From: CAYLKS01 sp964384205 [NCBI: uncultured bacterium]
GTDB lineage: Bacteria; JAGOEH01
Reading direction: 5' to 3'
Assembly (NCBI GenBank): GCA_964384205.1
Contig: CAYLKS010000004.1
Location: 1 to 64,000 of the forward strand
Length of the DNA stretch: 64,000 nucleotides
Position 1 is the stretch's first letter. Each line of letters begins with the position of its first letter. Shown piece after piece: positions 42,962-51,591 of this stretch. The notes beneath the pieces were generated by a model. That model worked only from the letters and a program-made list of their open reading frames with translations. It had not been told where the DNA came from and did not search any database. The translations under genes were made by a program, and so were the position numbers.

Positions 42962-44317
42962 TTAGGCACCTATTTTTTCACTTATTTCTTCAAAAATGAT
43001 TTCAAATAGTTTCTCAAGATTAATTAATATAATCATTCTTTTATCTTTTTTCCCAACACCGTATAAAAATTCTGTATTAATCTTTGTATGAGCAACTATC
43101 GGCTCCTGTACTTCTTTCATGTCAAATTCAACAATATCTGAGACAGAATCCACAACAATCCCTATAATTTTGTCTAAAACTTCTATTACTATAATTACAG
43201 AATACTTAGTAATTTTTATATTATTCATATTAAATTTTTTTCTTAAATCGAAAATAGGGATAACATTTCCTCTTAAATTTAACATTCCTAATATATAATC
43301 TGGTGTATTAGGTATAATATTAGGTTGATGGAAGCCAATAATTTCTTGTATTTTTAGTATTTCAATACCATATTCTTCATTATCCATAATAACAGTTATG
43401 TATTCTCTTATATCGTTTAATGGTTGCTCTTCTTCAATGTTTTGTACCTCATATTCTTCTGGTATTTTTTCTATTGTTTGTTTTTGAGATTCTTCTAAAT
43501 TTTCTTTTTTAAATTTTAATTCTTTTTTGTCTTGATTTGTTTTTAATATATCTTCTTCTTTTAGTTGTATAATATTATCTTCTTTTATCTTTAGTGTATA
43601 GGCGACCATGTCTTTTTCCATTGGTGAAAAATATAATATAGATATTGGTAAGTGTTCTTCAGTATCTTCAGATAAATCCTGGATTAGATTTATATTTATT
43701 TTATTATCTAAAATTTCACCGAAGTTTGTAGCTTCTTTTACAAAGCTCAAGGGATTAATGCCCTTTTTTTCTAAATCATTAATTAAATCTATATTGATAA
43801 CAAAAACATATCCTGTTTTAAATTTTGTTTTCAAAATAGCAATATTTACATCAAAATTATAAGAACAGTTATCTCTTTCAAATTTGGTGGTTGTATTCAA
43901 TTCTTGAATTAATTCCTTGTCTCCACTTTCCTTCAAAGAATTATCAAGTAATTGAAGGTATTCTGTTATATCCATATTATTGGATTCTTCTACATTATCA
44001 AGTAATTCTTTAAGCCGATCAATAGATTTTAATAAAGCATTCGATATAGAAGATGTCATATTTATTTTTCTATTTCTAATTAAATCAAGAATATCTTCCA
44101 TTTTATGTGATAGTTTTTCTATATTATGAAGTTCAATGAAAGACGCTCCACCTTTTATTGAATGTATTGCTCTGAATATATTATTAATTAAATCAGAATC
44201 AAATTCTCCTGCTTTTAACTGTTGTTCAAATGATAATATATCATTTTCAATATTATTTAAATGTTCAGAAGATTCTGCAACAAAGTCTGGTATTAAATAG
44301 GAAAAATCTTCAGCCAT
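42962..44317 (-). CDS. Hpt-CheW fusion protein
   Basis: This is a 451-aa protein. Residues 1-125 are a histidine phosphotransfer domain with His52 in RAIHSIKGGASF. Residues 150-240 form a domain of unknown type similar to the P2-like region of the CheA here. A charged linker (about 260-305) precedes a CheW domain (305-445; YGIEILKIQEI, LNLRGNVIPIFDLR). There is no kinase core. It could be a second phospho-acceptor docked into the CheA-CheW array, acting as sink or relay. It is encoded between cheW and cheR. Confidence 0.85.
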   Translation of the reverse strand: MAEDFSYLIPDFVAESSEHLNNIENDILSFEQQLKAGEFDSDLINNIFRAIHSIKGGASFIELHNIEKLSHKMEDILDLIRNRKINMTSSISNALLKSIDRLKELLDNVEESNNMDITEYLQLLDNSLKESGDKELIQELNTTTKFERDNCSYNFDVNIAILKTKFKTGYVFVINIDLINDLEKKGINPLSFVKEATNFGEILDNKININLIQDLSEDTEEHLPISILYFSPMEKDMVAYTLKIKEDNIIQLKEEDILKTNQDKKELKFKKENLEESQKQTIEKIPEEYEVQNIEEEQPLNDIREYITVIMDNEEYGIEILKIQEIIGFHQPNIIPNTPDYILGMLNLRGNVIPIFDLRKKFNMNNIKITKYSVIIVIEVLDKIIGIVVDSVSDIVEFDMKEVQEPIVAHTKINTEFLYGVGKKDKRMIILINLEKLFEIIFEEISEKIGA

Positions 44318-44330
44318 AATATCCCCCTGT

Positions 44331-44798
44331 CTATAATAAGTCTAATTCTTCTTGAAATAAAATTTTGTCAATATTAACAATTAGTACAAAATAATTCTCT
44401 TTTTTTATTACGCCAGCAATATATTCTCTATCTATATTGGAATTTGTAATTAGGCTAGGTGTTGGTTGAATATCTTCCTTACTAAAATTGATTATATCGG
44501 AAACAGAATCAACAATTATACCTATTAATTTATTTTTAATACTTAAAATTAAAATAACAGTGAATTTATCATATTCTTTTTCAGGGAGATTAAATCTACT
44601 CCTGATATCTATAATCGGTACTGCTTCTCCACGTAAATCTATAATTCCTTTCACAAATGGAGGCGAATTTGGAATTCTTGTTATAGGTTTATATCCGATA
44701 ACTTCTCTTATTTTTAATACTTCAACAGCATAATATTCATTATCTAAAGTAAAAATAATATACTGTGATGTTTCTTTTATAACATCATTGGATTGCAT
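44331..44798 (-). CDS. cheW: Chemotaxis coupling protein CheW
   Basis: This is a 155-aa single CheW domain with YYAVEVLKIREVIGYKPITRIPNSP (given here only as its family pattern: strand, then IPN-x-P) and GIIDLRGEAVPIIDIR. It links receptors to CheA. It overlaps the cheA stop by 14 bp and has GGGGG as ribosome-binding site within cheA. Confidence 0.96.
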   Translation of the reverse strand: MQSNDVIKETSQYIIFTLDNEYYAVEVLKIREVIGYKPITRIPNSPPFVKGIIDLRGEAVPIIDIRSRFNLPEKEYDKFTVILILSIKNKLIGIIVDSVSDIINFSKEDIQPTPSLITNSNIDREYIAGVIKKENYFVLIVNIDKILFQEELDLL

Positions 44799-46905
44799 AG
44801 TTCCCCCTATTTATATTTACAAAGGCTAAATTTTCCAGACCGTAGATATCAAGGATTAGTGAAAGATTGCCATCTCCTAAAATGGTAACACCAGCAGTGC
44901 CTGGTAGCTGCATAAAATTTTTATCCAGAGATTTTATAACAGCTTGTTGTTCTCCAATTATATCATCAACCATTAATCCAAACTTTTTATTTCTGCTTCC
45001 TTCTATAATAATGATCAATGCTTTTGCAGGATCTGTTTTTTCTGTTTCTAAATTGAATAATTTATGTAATCTTACTAATGGTAAATATTCTCCTCTTACT
45101 TCTATCAATTCGCCTTCTTTTTCTATTGATTTTATATTTTCTTGCTGAGGTTTTATGCTTTCTATAATAGACATTAGGGGGATCGTAATATATTCTTTAC
45201 CAACTTTTACGATCATACCATCGATAATTGCTAATGTTAGAGGAAGTTTTATTTTAAATGTAGTTCCTATATCTTTTTGAGATTCTACTATAATTGAACC
45301 TTTTAAATCTTCAATATTCTTTCTTACTACATCTAATCCAACGCCTCTACCACTAATTTCTGTGACTTTTTCAGCTGTAGAAAATCCAGGCATAAATAGA
45401 AAACTATAAATATCTTCATCGGAAAATTTTTGATTAGGAGAAATGAGCCCTTTTGATATCGCTTTTTGATATACTTTTTCTTTATCTATACCTCTGCCGT
45501 CATCTTTTATTTCTATAAATATACTGCCCTCTTGTTGATATGCTTTTAATTGAATTAATCCTTCTTCTGGTTTTCCTTTTTTTCTTCTTTCTTCAGGGGA
45601 TTCTATGCCATGATCTACAGAATTCCTAATTAAATGTTTTAGAGGATCTCCCAGTTGTTCAATAACATTTTTATCTAATTCTGTTTCTGTTCCATACATT
45701 TCTAATCTAATTTTTTTATTTAATTCTTTTGACATATCTCTTACTATTCTATAAAATCTGTTGAATGTCCCCTCCACAGGAATCATTCTGACTTTCATTA
45801 CCTGTTCTTGAATTTCTCTTGAAAATCTAATAAGATCCTCTAATGCATTTGCCATATCATGATTTTTAATAAAATGATTATCTTTGGAAATCTGGTTTAG
45901 CCTTGCCATAGCTATAACCATTTCGCTAACTAAATTAACTAATTTGTCAAGTTTTTGTGTATCTACTCTGATAGTAGAAGCCTTTTTTATTTTTTGTCCA
46001 GTTTTTTTTATGACTTTATTACTCATAGGCTTCTCCTTTATAGGAATTTGTTTTGTTTTGTTCTGGTTATTATCATTTATATTAGTTTGTGGCTGAACTT
46101 GGACTGTTACAGACTCTTGAGTTTTCGCAGGAATATCTTGAGTTTTTGTAATATCTTCTTTTTTTTCTATATTTTTAAGATATTCATTTGTTATATCTGA
46201 TATTTTAATTTTATTATTATCATCCATTACAAAAATAAATATATTTTCAATTTGACTTATCGGTTCTTCAGATTTTAGAATTATTTCCCACGATATATAA
46301 TGTTTATATATATCAATTTGATCAAAAGCTGGCAGATTATCAATATTTGTTATTGTTTGGACAATTTCTCCCACTTCTTCAAGTTCATAGAAAAACATAA
46401 TAGGATTTGTACCTGTTTCATATATATGATTATTTAAAGAAATATTTATTTTATAGAACTTTAAACCCTTATCAGTTTTTTTGTCGATTTTAATATTTGT
46501 TTTCTCTTCTTTTTGTTCATTTGTTCCCAGAAAATTATTTGCTTGTTTTATTAATTCATTAAATGTTGGTTCTAATTTTGTAAAATCTTCGTTGAAATTC
46601 TTATCTGTTACAAATTTTAAGACATCTTCCACCTGAAATAGAAGATTGATTATTTCTTCATTTAAAGGAAGTTCGCCATTTCTTATAACATCTAATAAAT
46701 TTTCTATATGGTGGCAAAAATCTGACAATTTTGTATAACCAACCAATGCCGTACTGCTTTTGAAAGTGTGAATCGCTCGGAATAATGCATTTATGTTTTC
46801 GTTAAAATCTATATTTTGTTCTAAATTAAGGATTGCTTCCTCATACTGATTTAGTAAATCTTCTGCTTCCTGAAAAAAAATTTCTTTAATTTGATCCTGG
46901 TTCAT
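44785..46905 (-). CDS. cheA: Chemotaxis histidine kinase CheA
   Basis: This is a 706-aa kinase. P1 Hpt has His46 in RAIHTFKSS. The next part (about 125-235) is a P2-like binding domain, followed by a long polar linker rich in Gln, Thr and Lys (about 235-310). P3 dimer helices start near VDTQKLDKLVNLVSEMV. P4 ATPase has HLIRNSVDHGIE, DDGRGID and GRGVGLDVV. P5 is CheW-like to the end. All catalytic boxes look intact. It would phosphorylate CheY, CheB and perhaps the other receivers in this operon. Confidence 0.97.
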   Translation of the reverse strand: MNQDQIKEIFFQEAEDLLNQYEEAILNLEQNIDFNENINALFRAIHTFKSSTALVGYTKLSDFCHHIENLLDVIRNGELPLNEEIINLLFQVEDVLKFVTDKNFNEDFTKLEPTFNELIKQANNFLGTNEQKEEKTNIKIDKKTDKGLKFYKINISLNNHIYETGTNPIMFFYELEEVGEIVQTITNIDNLPAFDQIDIYKHYISWEIILKSEEPISQIENIFIFVMDDNNKIKISDITNEYLKNIEKKEDITKTQDIPAKTQESVTVQVQPQTNINDNNQNKTKQIPIKEKPMSNKVIKKTGQKIKKASTIRVDTQKLDKLVNLVSEMVIAMARLNQISKDNHFIKNHDMANALEDLIRFSREIQEQVMKVRMIPVEGTFNRFYRIVRDMSKELNKKIRLEMYGTETELDKNVIEQLGDPLKHLIRNSVDHGIESPEERRKKGKPEEGLIQLKAYQQEGSIFIEIKDDGRGIDKEKVYQKAISKGLISPNQKFSDEDIYSFLFMPGFSTAEKVTEISGRGVGLDVVRKNIEDLKGSIIVESQKDIGTTFKIKLPLTLAIIDGMIVKVGKEYITIPLMSIIESIKPQQENIKSIEKEGELIEVRGEYLPLVRLHKLFNLETEKTDPAKALIIIIEGSRNKKFGLMVDDIIGEQQAVIKSLDKNFMQLPGTAGVTILGDGNLSLILDIYGLENLAFVNINRGNYAIQ

Positions 46906-46917
46906 AACTGCTACCTT

Positions 46918-47301
46918 TTATGTTCTGATAAATTTTTTTGCTACTTTTATTAACATTTCAGGAGAAAAGGGTTTTAAAAGCCATCCCGCTGCTCCAGCTT
47001 CTTTTCCTTTCATTTTCATTTCGTTTTGGGATTCTGTTGTTAGTACTATAATCGGAATGAATTTAAATTCACTTTGTTTTACAGTTTTGATAAATTCAAT
47101 TCCATCCATTACAGGCATATAAATATCACTGAAAATTAGTGATACCTTTTCATTATTTGCATATATTTCTTTTAATTTCTCGATTCCTTTTTGACCATTT
47201 TCTGCCTCATATACTTTATAACCAGAGGATTCTAATATAGCTCTAACACTGGCTCTTAAAGTAACCGAATCATCAACAATTAAAATTATAGGTTTATCCA
47301 T
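46918..47301 (-). CDS. cheY: CheY-like response regulator
   Basis: This is a 127-aa single receiver with DD (10-11), phospho-acceptor Asp59 in FSDIYMP, Thr in VLTTES and Lys in LLKPFS. It has no output domain. Its place directly before cheA in transcription suggests it is the main CheA target. Whether it acts on a flagellar motor, pili or the partner-switch proteins is not shown. Confidence 0.93.
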   Translation of the reverse strand: MDKPIILIVDDSVTLRASVRAILESSGYKVYEAENGQKGIEKLKEIYANNEKVSLIFSDIYMPVMDGIEFIKTVKQSEFKFIPIIVLTTESQNEMKMKGKEAGAAGWLLKPFSPEMLIKVAKKFIRT

Positions 47302-47314
47302 ATAAATATCCTTT

Positions 47315-47578
47315 TTAAATAAAAAACTTCAACAACCCCATTTTTTTTAATAATTCTTGAAAATTATTATCTTTAATATCAAATTTAGTTTTTGGATACG
47401 TCTTTTTAAAAGACATCAAGATCTGTAAATTTGCCATATGTATTTCTTTTATTTTATCAATTATTATTAAACAGGCATCTTTGTTCTTTATTTCAGCTAA
47501 ATTTTTATAAAGTGTATCGACATCTTCTATTGCTAAAGAATCATGCAGTCGAATATTATTAGCCTCTATTTCTATCAT
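47315..47578 (-). CDS. STAS-domain protein
   Basis: This is an 87-aa alpha/beta protein with the fold pattern of STAS domains (strand, LAIEDVDTLYKNL helix, LIIIDKIKEIHMANLQILMSF). The usual phosphorylatable Ser before the second helix is not present (Ala or Met occupy the site). This kind of short STAS protein occurs in chemosensory clusters. It overlaps the REC-HATPase-STAS gene by 4 bp and may be a non-phosphorylated competitor of that protein's own STAS domain. Confidence 0.65.
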   Translation of the reverse strand: MIEIEANNIRLHDSLAIEDVDTLYKNLAEIKNKDACLIIIDKIKEIHMANLQILMSFKKTYPKTKFDIKDNNFQELLKKMGLLKFFI

Positions 47579-48789
47579 TGTTTCTTCCTTAGGGTAAATA
47601 ATTTATCAAGTCTAAACGAAGAAAATAACATATAAATATCATCATTGAGATTTACAATTTCTATTTTGATCCCTTTTGAATCCAGAGTTTTATAAAGAGA
47701 TAATATTTTGCCAATACCAGAGCTTCCAATAAAAGGAACTCCTCCGAAGTCTAAAACTAAAGTAGATTCAACCTCATCAACTATCTCAGTAAGATATTTT
47801 TTTAGAGTTTCTGATTGAGAATTATCAATTTCTCCTTTGATTTTTACTATTAACTGATCTCCTATTTTTTCTTTGTTAATTACCATATTATAACTCCTTT
47901 TTGGATTAATTTTTTTTATTAATTTTACTTCATTTCCTTTGTTATTATAAACAATTTCATCAAAGGCGTATCTCATTATTCTTATACCACGCCCATTAAA
48001 CTGATCGGAATCAATATCCGATTCATATAAATATTTTTGCCAGTCAAAGCCTTCCCCTTGATCCTTTATACTAAAGATAAGAGTACTATCTTTTTTATTG
48101 AACTCCATTGTAATTGTAATTTGTTTATTTATAGTATCGTCATTTAACAAACGCGATATTATTAACTCGTCAAAATTTCCATTTTGTAAAGCTTTTCGTT
48201 TTGTTTCATAATCTATTTCTAAGTTGCCATGTTCAATAGCATTCATCAATGCTTCAAATAGTCCCACTCGTATTTTTTCTGCTTCATCTTTTAATATATG
48301 TTTAAATAGGAAAAGAAGTTGGTTTATTGTAGGATGTATTAGATTAATATCATTGTTTATACTAACAATTCTTTTTTCATATTCTATTGATTGGGTATCA
48401 ATGGTAGACATATCTATATACTGCCTTTGCAATATTATCTTGCTAAATAAGTCTTTTAGTTCACTAAAATTAAATGGTTTTGATAAAAAGAATGTTGCTC
48501 CACATTCCATTGCTTTTATTATATTTTCTTTATTTGAATATCCACTTAATCCTACAATTGTGATGTAATTATCTATTATTTTTGTTTCTTCAATAATTTC
48601 AAAGCCAATTTTATTATTATTTAAAATCAAATCAATTATTACTGTTTCTGGAGAGAATTGTTTAACTTTTTTAAAAAAATCTTTAGGCTCATTAGATAAT
48701 ATTGGATTGAAACCTAATTTAATTAAATATTTTTTCATAATATTTAGAATGTTTATATCATCATCTAATACTATCACATTTTTTTTCAT
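47575..48789 (-). CDS. REC-HATPase-STAS fusion (partner-switch protein)
   Basis: This is a 404-aa protein. Residues 1-120 are a receiver (DDD near 9-11, acceptor in VIIDLIL). Residues 150-300 are an RsbW-like ATPase (ALMNAIEHGN, DQGEGFDW, GRGIRIMRYAFDE). Residues 305-404 are a STAS domain with the substrate serine in FIGSSGIG. A kinase and its usual substrate are thus joined under a phosphorylation switch. The start at 48789 follows GGAGAG; an in-frame ATG upstream would begin inside the promoter. It is the first gene of the chemosensory operon. Confidence 0.88.
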   Translation of the reverse strand: MKKNVIVLDDDINILNIMKKYLIKLGFNPILSNEPKDFFKKVKQFSPETVIIDLILNNNKIGFEIIEETKIIDNYITIVGLSGYSNKENIIKAMECGATFFLSKPFNFSELKDLFSKIILQRQYIDMSTIDTQSIEYEKRIVSINNDINLIHPTINQLLFLFKHILKDEAEKIRVGLFEALMNAIEHGNLEIDYETKRKALQNGNFDELIISRLLNDDTINKQITITMEFNKKDSTLIFSIKDQGEGFDWQKYLYESDIDSDQFNGRGIRIMRYAFDEIVYNNKGNEVKLIKKINPKRSYNMVINKEKIGDQLIVKIKGEIDNSQSETLKKYLTEIVDEVESTLVLDFGGVPFIGSSGIGKILSLYKTLDSKGIKIEIVNLNDDIYMLFSSFRLDKLFTLRKKQ

Positions 48790-48808
48790 ATATTTTCTCT
48801 CCATTAAT

Positions 48809-48837
48809 ATAATAAGTATATAAATAAATATTGTCAA
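48809..48837 (-). promoter_or_regulatory. Promoter of the chemosensory/partner-switch operon
   Basis: On the minus strand, TTGACA (48837-48832) and TATTAT (48814-48809) are separated by 17 bp, with the ATG at 48789 only 20 bp beyond the -10, so the leader is about 12 nt. Confidence 0.75.
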
Positions 48838-48897
48838 GTTTTTTTGTAGAAATTATTTTTCTTTAGAGATTAATGTTTTAAAAGAATTGTATGGTAC

Positions 48898-48926
48898 TTG
48901 ACTTATTTATATTTAGTAGCTATATT
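48898..48926 (+). promoter_or_regulatory. Promoter of PqqD-like/rRNA methyltransferase run
   Basis: TTGACT (48898-48903) and TATATT (48921-48926) are separated by 17 bp. The leader to the ATG at 49030 is about 97 nt with no structure that I recognise. Confidence 0.7.
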
Positions 48927-49029
48927 AAAATTATGTTGATAGTTAAAGTAGTATGTATATGGAACAATTACTTAGTGTATATCAAAAAATAGTAATGGTA
49001 AAAATTGTTTAAATTGGAGTGTATGGAAT

Positions 49030-49386
49030 ATGCGTTTTTTTAAAAAAAAAGATGATAGAAATTTAATGGACTTTATACCTGAGAAACTTGTTCAATCTCA
49101 AACAAATGAAGAAAATTTAGAAGTGTTAATTGTGCCTAAATTTAGAGATTTCTTTTTTGGCAAATTGTTACAACCTAAATTGCCTGAAAAAAAAGCTTAT
49201 TTTAGAATTAGTCTTGATGAATTTGGCACTTTCGTATGGAACTTGATTGATGGTAAGAGAACAGTTTTTGATATTTATAAAGAGTTTGAGAAAAAATATC
49301 CAGAAGAAGAGCAAAGTTTGCAAAGATTATCAAGATTTATTCAACTTTTGAAAGAAAGTAAATTTATAAAATATAACAATGTATAG
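49030..49386 (+). CDS. PqqD-like peptide-binding protein
   Basis: This is a 118-aa protein. The core (about 60-115) shows the PqqD pattern: FRISLDEFGTFVWNLIDGKRTVFDI, then a helix with EFEKKYPEEE (family pattern only). PqqD-type proteins present a leader peptide to a radical SAM enzyme, but there is neither a precursor nor a radical SAM gene beside it. Many FCB genomes carry such stand-alone PqqD-like genes with unknown function. It overlaps the next gene by 8 bp. Confidence 0.7.
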   Translation: MRFFKKKDDRNLMDFIPEKLVQSQTNEENLEVLIVPKFRDFFFGKLLQPKLPEKKAYFRISLDEFGTFVWNLIDGKRTVFDIYKEFEKKYPEEEQSLQRLSRFIQLLKESKFIKYNNV

Positions 49387-50557
49387 AGTAATAGTCAATT
49401 CTAATGGTAAAAGAAGGATTTTATCAGGATATTTATGGGTTTTTAGTAATGAACTTCATCATGATAAATCTATACCCCCAGGAGAGATTGTAGATGTTTA
49501 TGATAGCAATAGTAATTTTTTAGCCATTGCTTTTTATAATTATCAAAGTTTAATATCATTAAAAATTTTATCATTTAATAAAATTTTTGAATTAGATTCA
49601 TATATTAAAAAACGGATCATAGAAGCATATAAATACAGACTTCAATTTTTTGATAAAAATGAAAGTTTTAGACTTGTTTATTCAGAAGGGGATTTTTTGC
49701 CTGGCCTTATTATTGATAAATTTAATAACACTTTTCTTATTCAGGTAAATTCTATAGGAATTTATAAAATTTTGGATATTGTAAAAAATGTTTTAATAAA
49801 GCAGTTTAATCCTGATTCCATTTTTTTGAAAATCCATAAAAATATCAATCAAAATGAGTCTTTAAGTTCAGAATTTAAGCTTTTGTATGGTAAAGATAAT
49901 TCGAAATTAGTTATTTTAGAAAATGGAATAAAATATAATGTTGATTTAGCTATAGGCCAGAAAACAGGCTTTTTTTTTGATCAGCGGGAAAATAGAAGAT
50001 TGCTTAATAGATTAAGCCTGCAAAATAAAATAGGAATAGATGCTTTTTCTTATATCGGTGCATGGGGATTAAATGCTTTGAAAAATGGTGCTCAAAATGT
50101 TATTTTTATTGATTCTTCAAAGGATGCCTGTAATTTTATAGAAGAAAATATAAAGATTAATAATTTTTCCTTGTCTAATACAGAGATTATTAATGAAGAA
50201 GTGGTAAAAGTATTAAAAAAGTTTAAAGATTCAGGGGAAAAGTTCGATTTTATAATATTAGATCCTCCTGCATTGATAAAACGGAAAAGGGATATATCGC
50301 AAGGACAGAAAGGATATTATAATTTGAACAAACTGGCTTTGGATGTTCTTAAAGATAATGGATATTTGATTACATGCAGTTGTTCGTATCACCTTTCAGA
50401 AGCAAAGTTTCGAGAAATTGTTTTTACAATTTCCAGAAAGAAAAAAATAAAATTGTATCATCTTTTTCATGGAATTCAATCTTATGATCATCCTTTTTAT
50501 ATTCTTCATCCGGAAACAAAATATTTAAAATGTGATTTTTATATAAAAAGAGGTTAA
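49379..50557 (+). CDS. Class I rRNA methyltransferase (RlmI-like)
   Basis: This is a 392-aa enzyme. The N-terminal PUA domain begins RRILSGYLWVFSNEL. The middle has an EEHD-like domain with GQKTGFFFDQREN, and the C-terminal Rossmann domain has IDAFSYIGAWGLNALKNGA and the catalytic LDPPALIKRK with Cys in ITCSCSYHLS. This is the layout of RlmI/RlmCI, which makes 5-methylcytosine in 23S rRNA. The exact target is inference. It overlaps the PqqD-like gene. Confidence 0.88.
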   Translation: MYRVIVNSNGKRRILSGYLWVFSNELHHDKSIPPGEIVDVYDSNSNFLAIAFYNYQSLISLKILSFNKIFELDSYIKKRIIEAYKYRLQFFDKNESFRLVYSEGDFLPGLIIDKFNNTFLIQVNSIGIYKILDIVKNVLIKQFNPDSIFLKIHKNINQNESLSSEFKLLYGKDNSKLVILENGIKYNVDLAIGQKTGFFFDQRENRRLLNRLSLQNKIGIDAFSYIGAWGLNALKNGAQNVIFIDSSKDACNFIEENIKINNFSLSNTEIINEEVVKVLKKFKDSGEKFDFIILDPPALIKRKRDISQGQKGYYNLNKLALDVLKDNGYLITCSCSYHLSEAKFREIVFTISRKKKIKLYHLFHGIQSYDHPFYILHPETKYLKCDFYIKRG

Positions 50558-50561
50558 TTTT

Positions 50562-50933
50562 ATGTTATTTAATAAAAAGAAAACTTATGATAAATTGAAA
50601 AAAAGTACTAAAAAAATAGATCAAACTACTTTATATTTGAAATTTCAAAAATATTTGAAATTAGTGCGGGCTAATGATAAGGAGCAAATTAATAAGCTAT
50701 TTTCCAAAAAAGAACAGGAATATTTTAAGCAATTGTTGAGGAAAAAGAAATACAATACAGAGTATAAATCTTTAAAGGAAATAAATAAATTAATAGATAA
50801 ATTTCAGCCTTATTTTGAGAAATCTCGACAATTAAATGATAATATAAAATTTTTAATAAAATATTCTGAAAAAAATCCTAAAAAAACAGCTCAGCTTTTG
50901 AAATCGGTAATGAAATTTCCAGCTAAAAAATAA
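50562..50933 (+). CDS. Hypothetical lysine-rich helical protein
   Basis: This is a 123-aa, strongly basic protein (about a quarter lysine), predicted almost entirely helical, with no signal peptide or cysteine cluster. I do not recognise a family. It has a start 4 bp after the methyltransferase stop and precedes nth, so it is expressed with RNA/DNA maintenance genes. A nucleic-acid-associated role would fit but is not shown. Confidence 0.6.
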   Translation: MLFNKKKTYDKLKKSTKKIDQTTLYLKFQKYLKLVRANDKEQINKLFSKKEQEYFKQLLRKKKYNTEYKSLKEINKLIDKFQPYFEKSRQLNDNIKFLIKYSEKNPKKTAQLLKSVMKFPAKK

Positions 50934-50949
50934 ATTTGGGAGGCATGTA

Positions 50950-51591
50950 TTGACTATTCGGGGAAAAGTAAAGAAAATTATAGAAATATTAGAAAAAAAA
51001 TATCCGGATGCAAAAACAGCTTTGCATTATGAGACTCCATTTGAATTGCTTGTGGCTACAATTTTATCAGCCCAATGTACCGACAAAAGAGTTAATATGG
51101 TAACAAAAGAATTGTTTAAGAATTATAGAACACCAAAAGATTTTGCAGAAATAGAAATAGAAAAATTAGAGGAATTAATAAGGCCTACAGGTTTTTTTAG
51201 AAATAAAGCTAAAAATATCAAAAAGTTATCTATTGAGTTGATAGAAAAATATGAAGGAGAAGTTCCTCTTGAGATGGACAAGATGGTTAGATTGCCGGGT
51301 ATTGGTAGAAAAACGGCTAATGTTGTTTTAACAAATGTGAAAAAAGAGCCAGGAATTGTTGTTGATACCCATGTAAAGCGAATTTCCAATAGATTGGGGT
51401 TAACAAAAGAGCAGGATCCTGTTAAAATAGAATTTGATTTACAGAAGAAAATTCCTAAAGATAAATGGATTGTGTTTTCTCATGTTATAATTTTTCATGG
51501 TCGTAATACTTGCAAAGCGAGAAAACCAAAATGTGAAAGTTGTGAAATAAAGGAATATTGTGATTTTTATAAAGGAAATGGAGTCTTTTAA
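50950..51591 (+). CDS. nth: Endonuclease III (DNA glycosylase/AP lyase)
   Basis: This is a 213-aa base-excision repair enzyme for oxidised pyrimidines. The helix-hairpin-helix is LPGIGRKTANVV with catalytic Lys, the catalytic Asp is in VDTHVKR, and the [4Fe-4S] loop is C-x6-C-x2-C-x5-C at the C-terminus. The start is TTG at 50950 with GGGAGG at 50938-50943; the ATG a few bases earlier runs into a stop immediately. Confidence 0.96.
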   Translation: MTIRGKVKKIIEILEKKYPDAKTALHYETPFELLVATILSAQCTDKRVNMVTKELFKNYRTPKDFAEIEIEKLEELIRPTGFFRNKAKNIKKLSIELIEKYEGEVPLEMDKMVRLPGIGRKTANVVLTNVKKEPGIVVDTHVKRISNRLGLTKEQDPVKIEFDLQKKIPKDKWIVFSHVIIFHGRNTCKARKPKCESCEIKEYCDFYKGNGVF

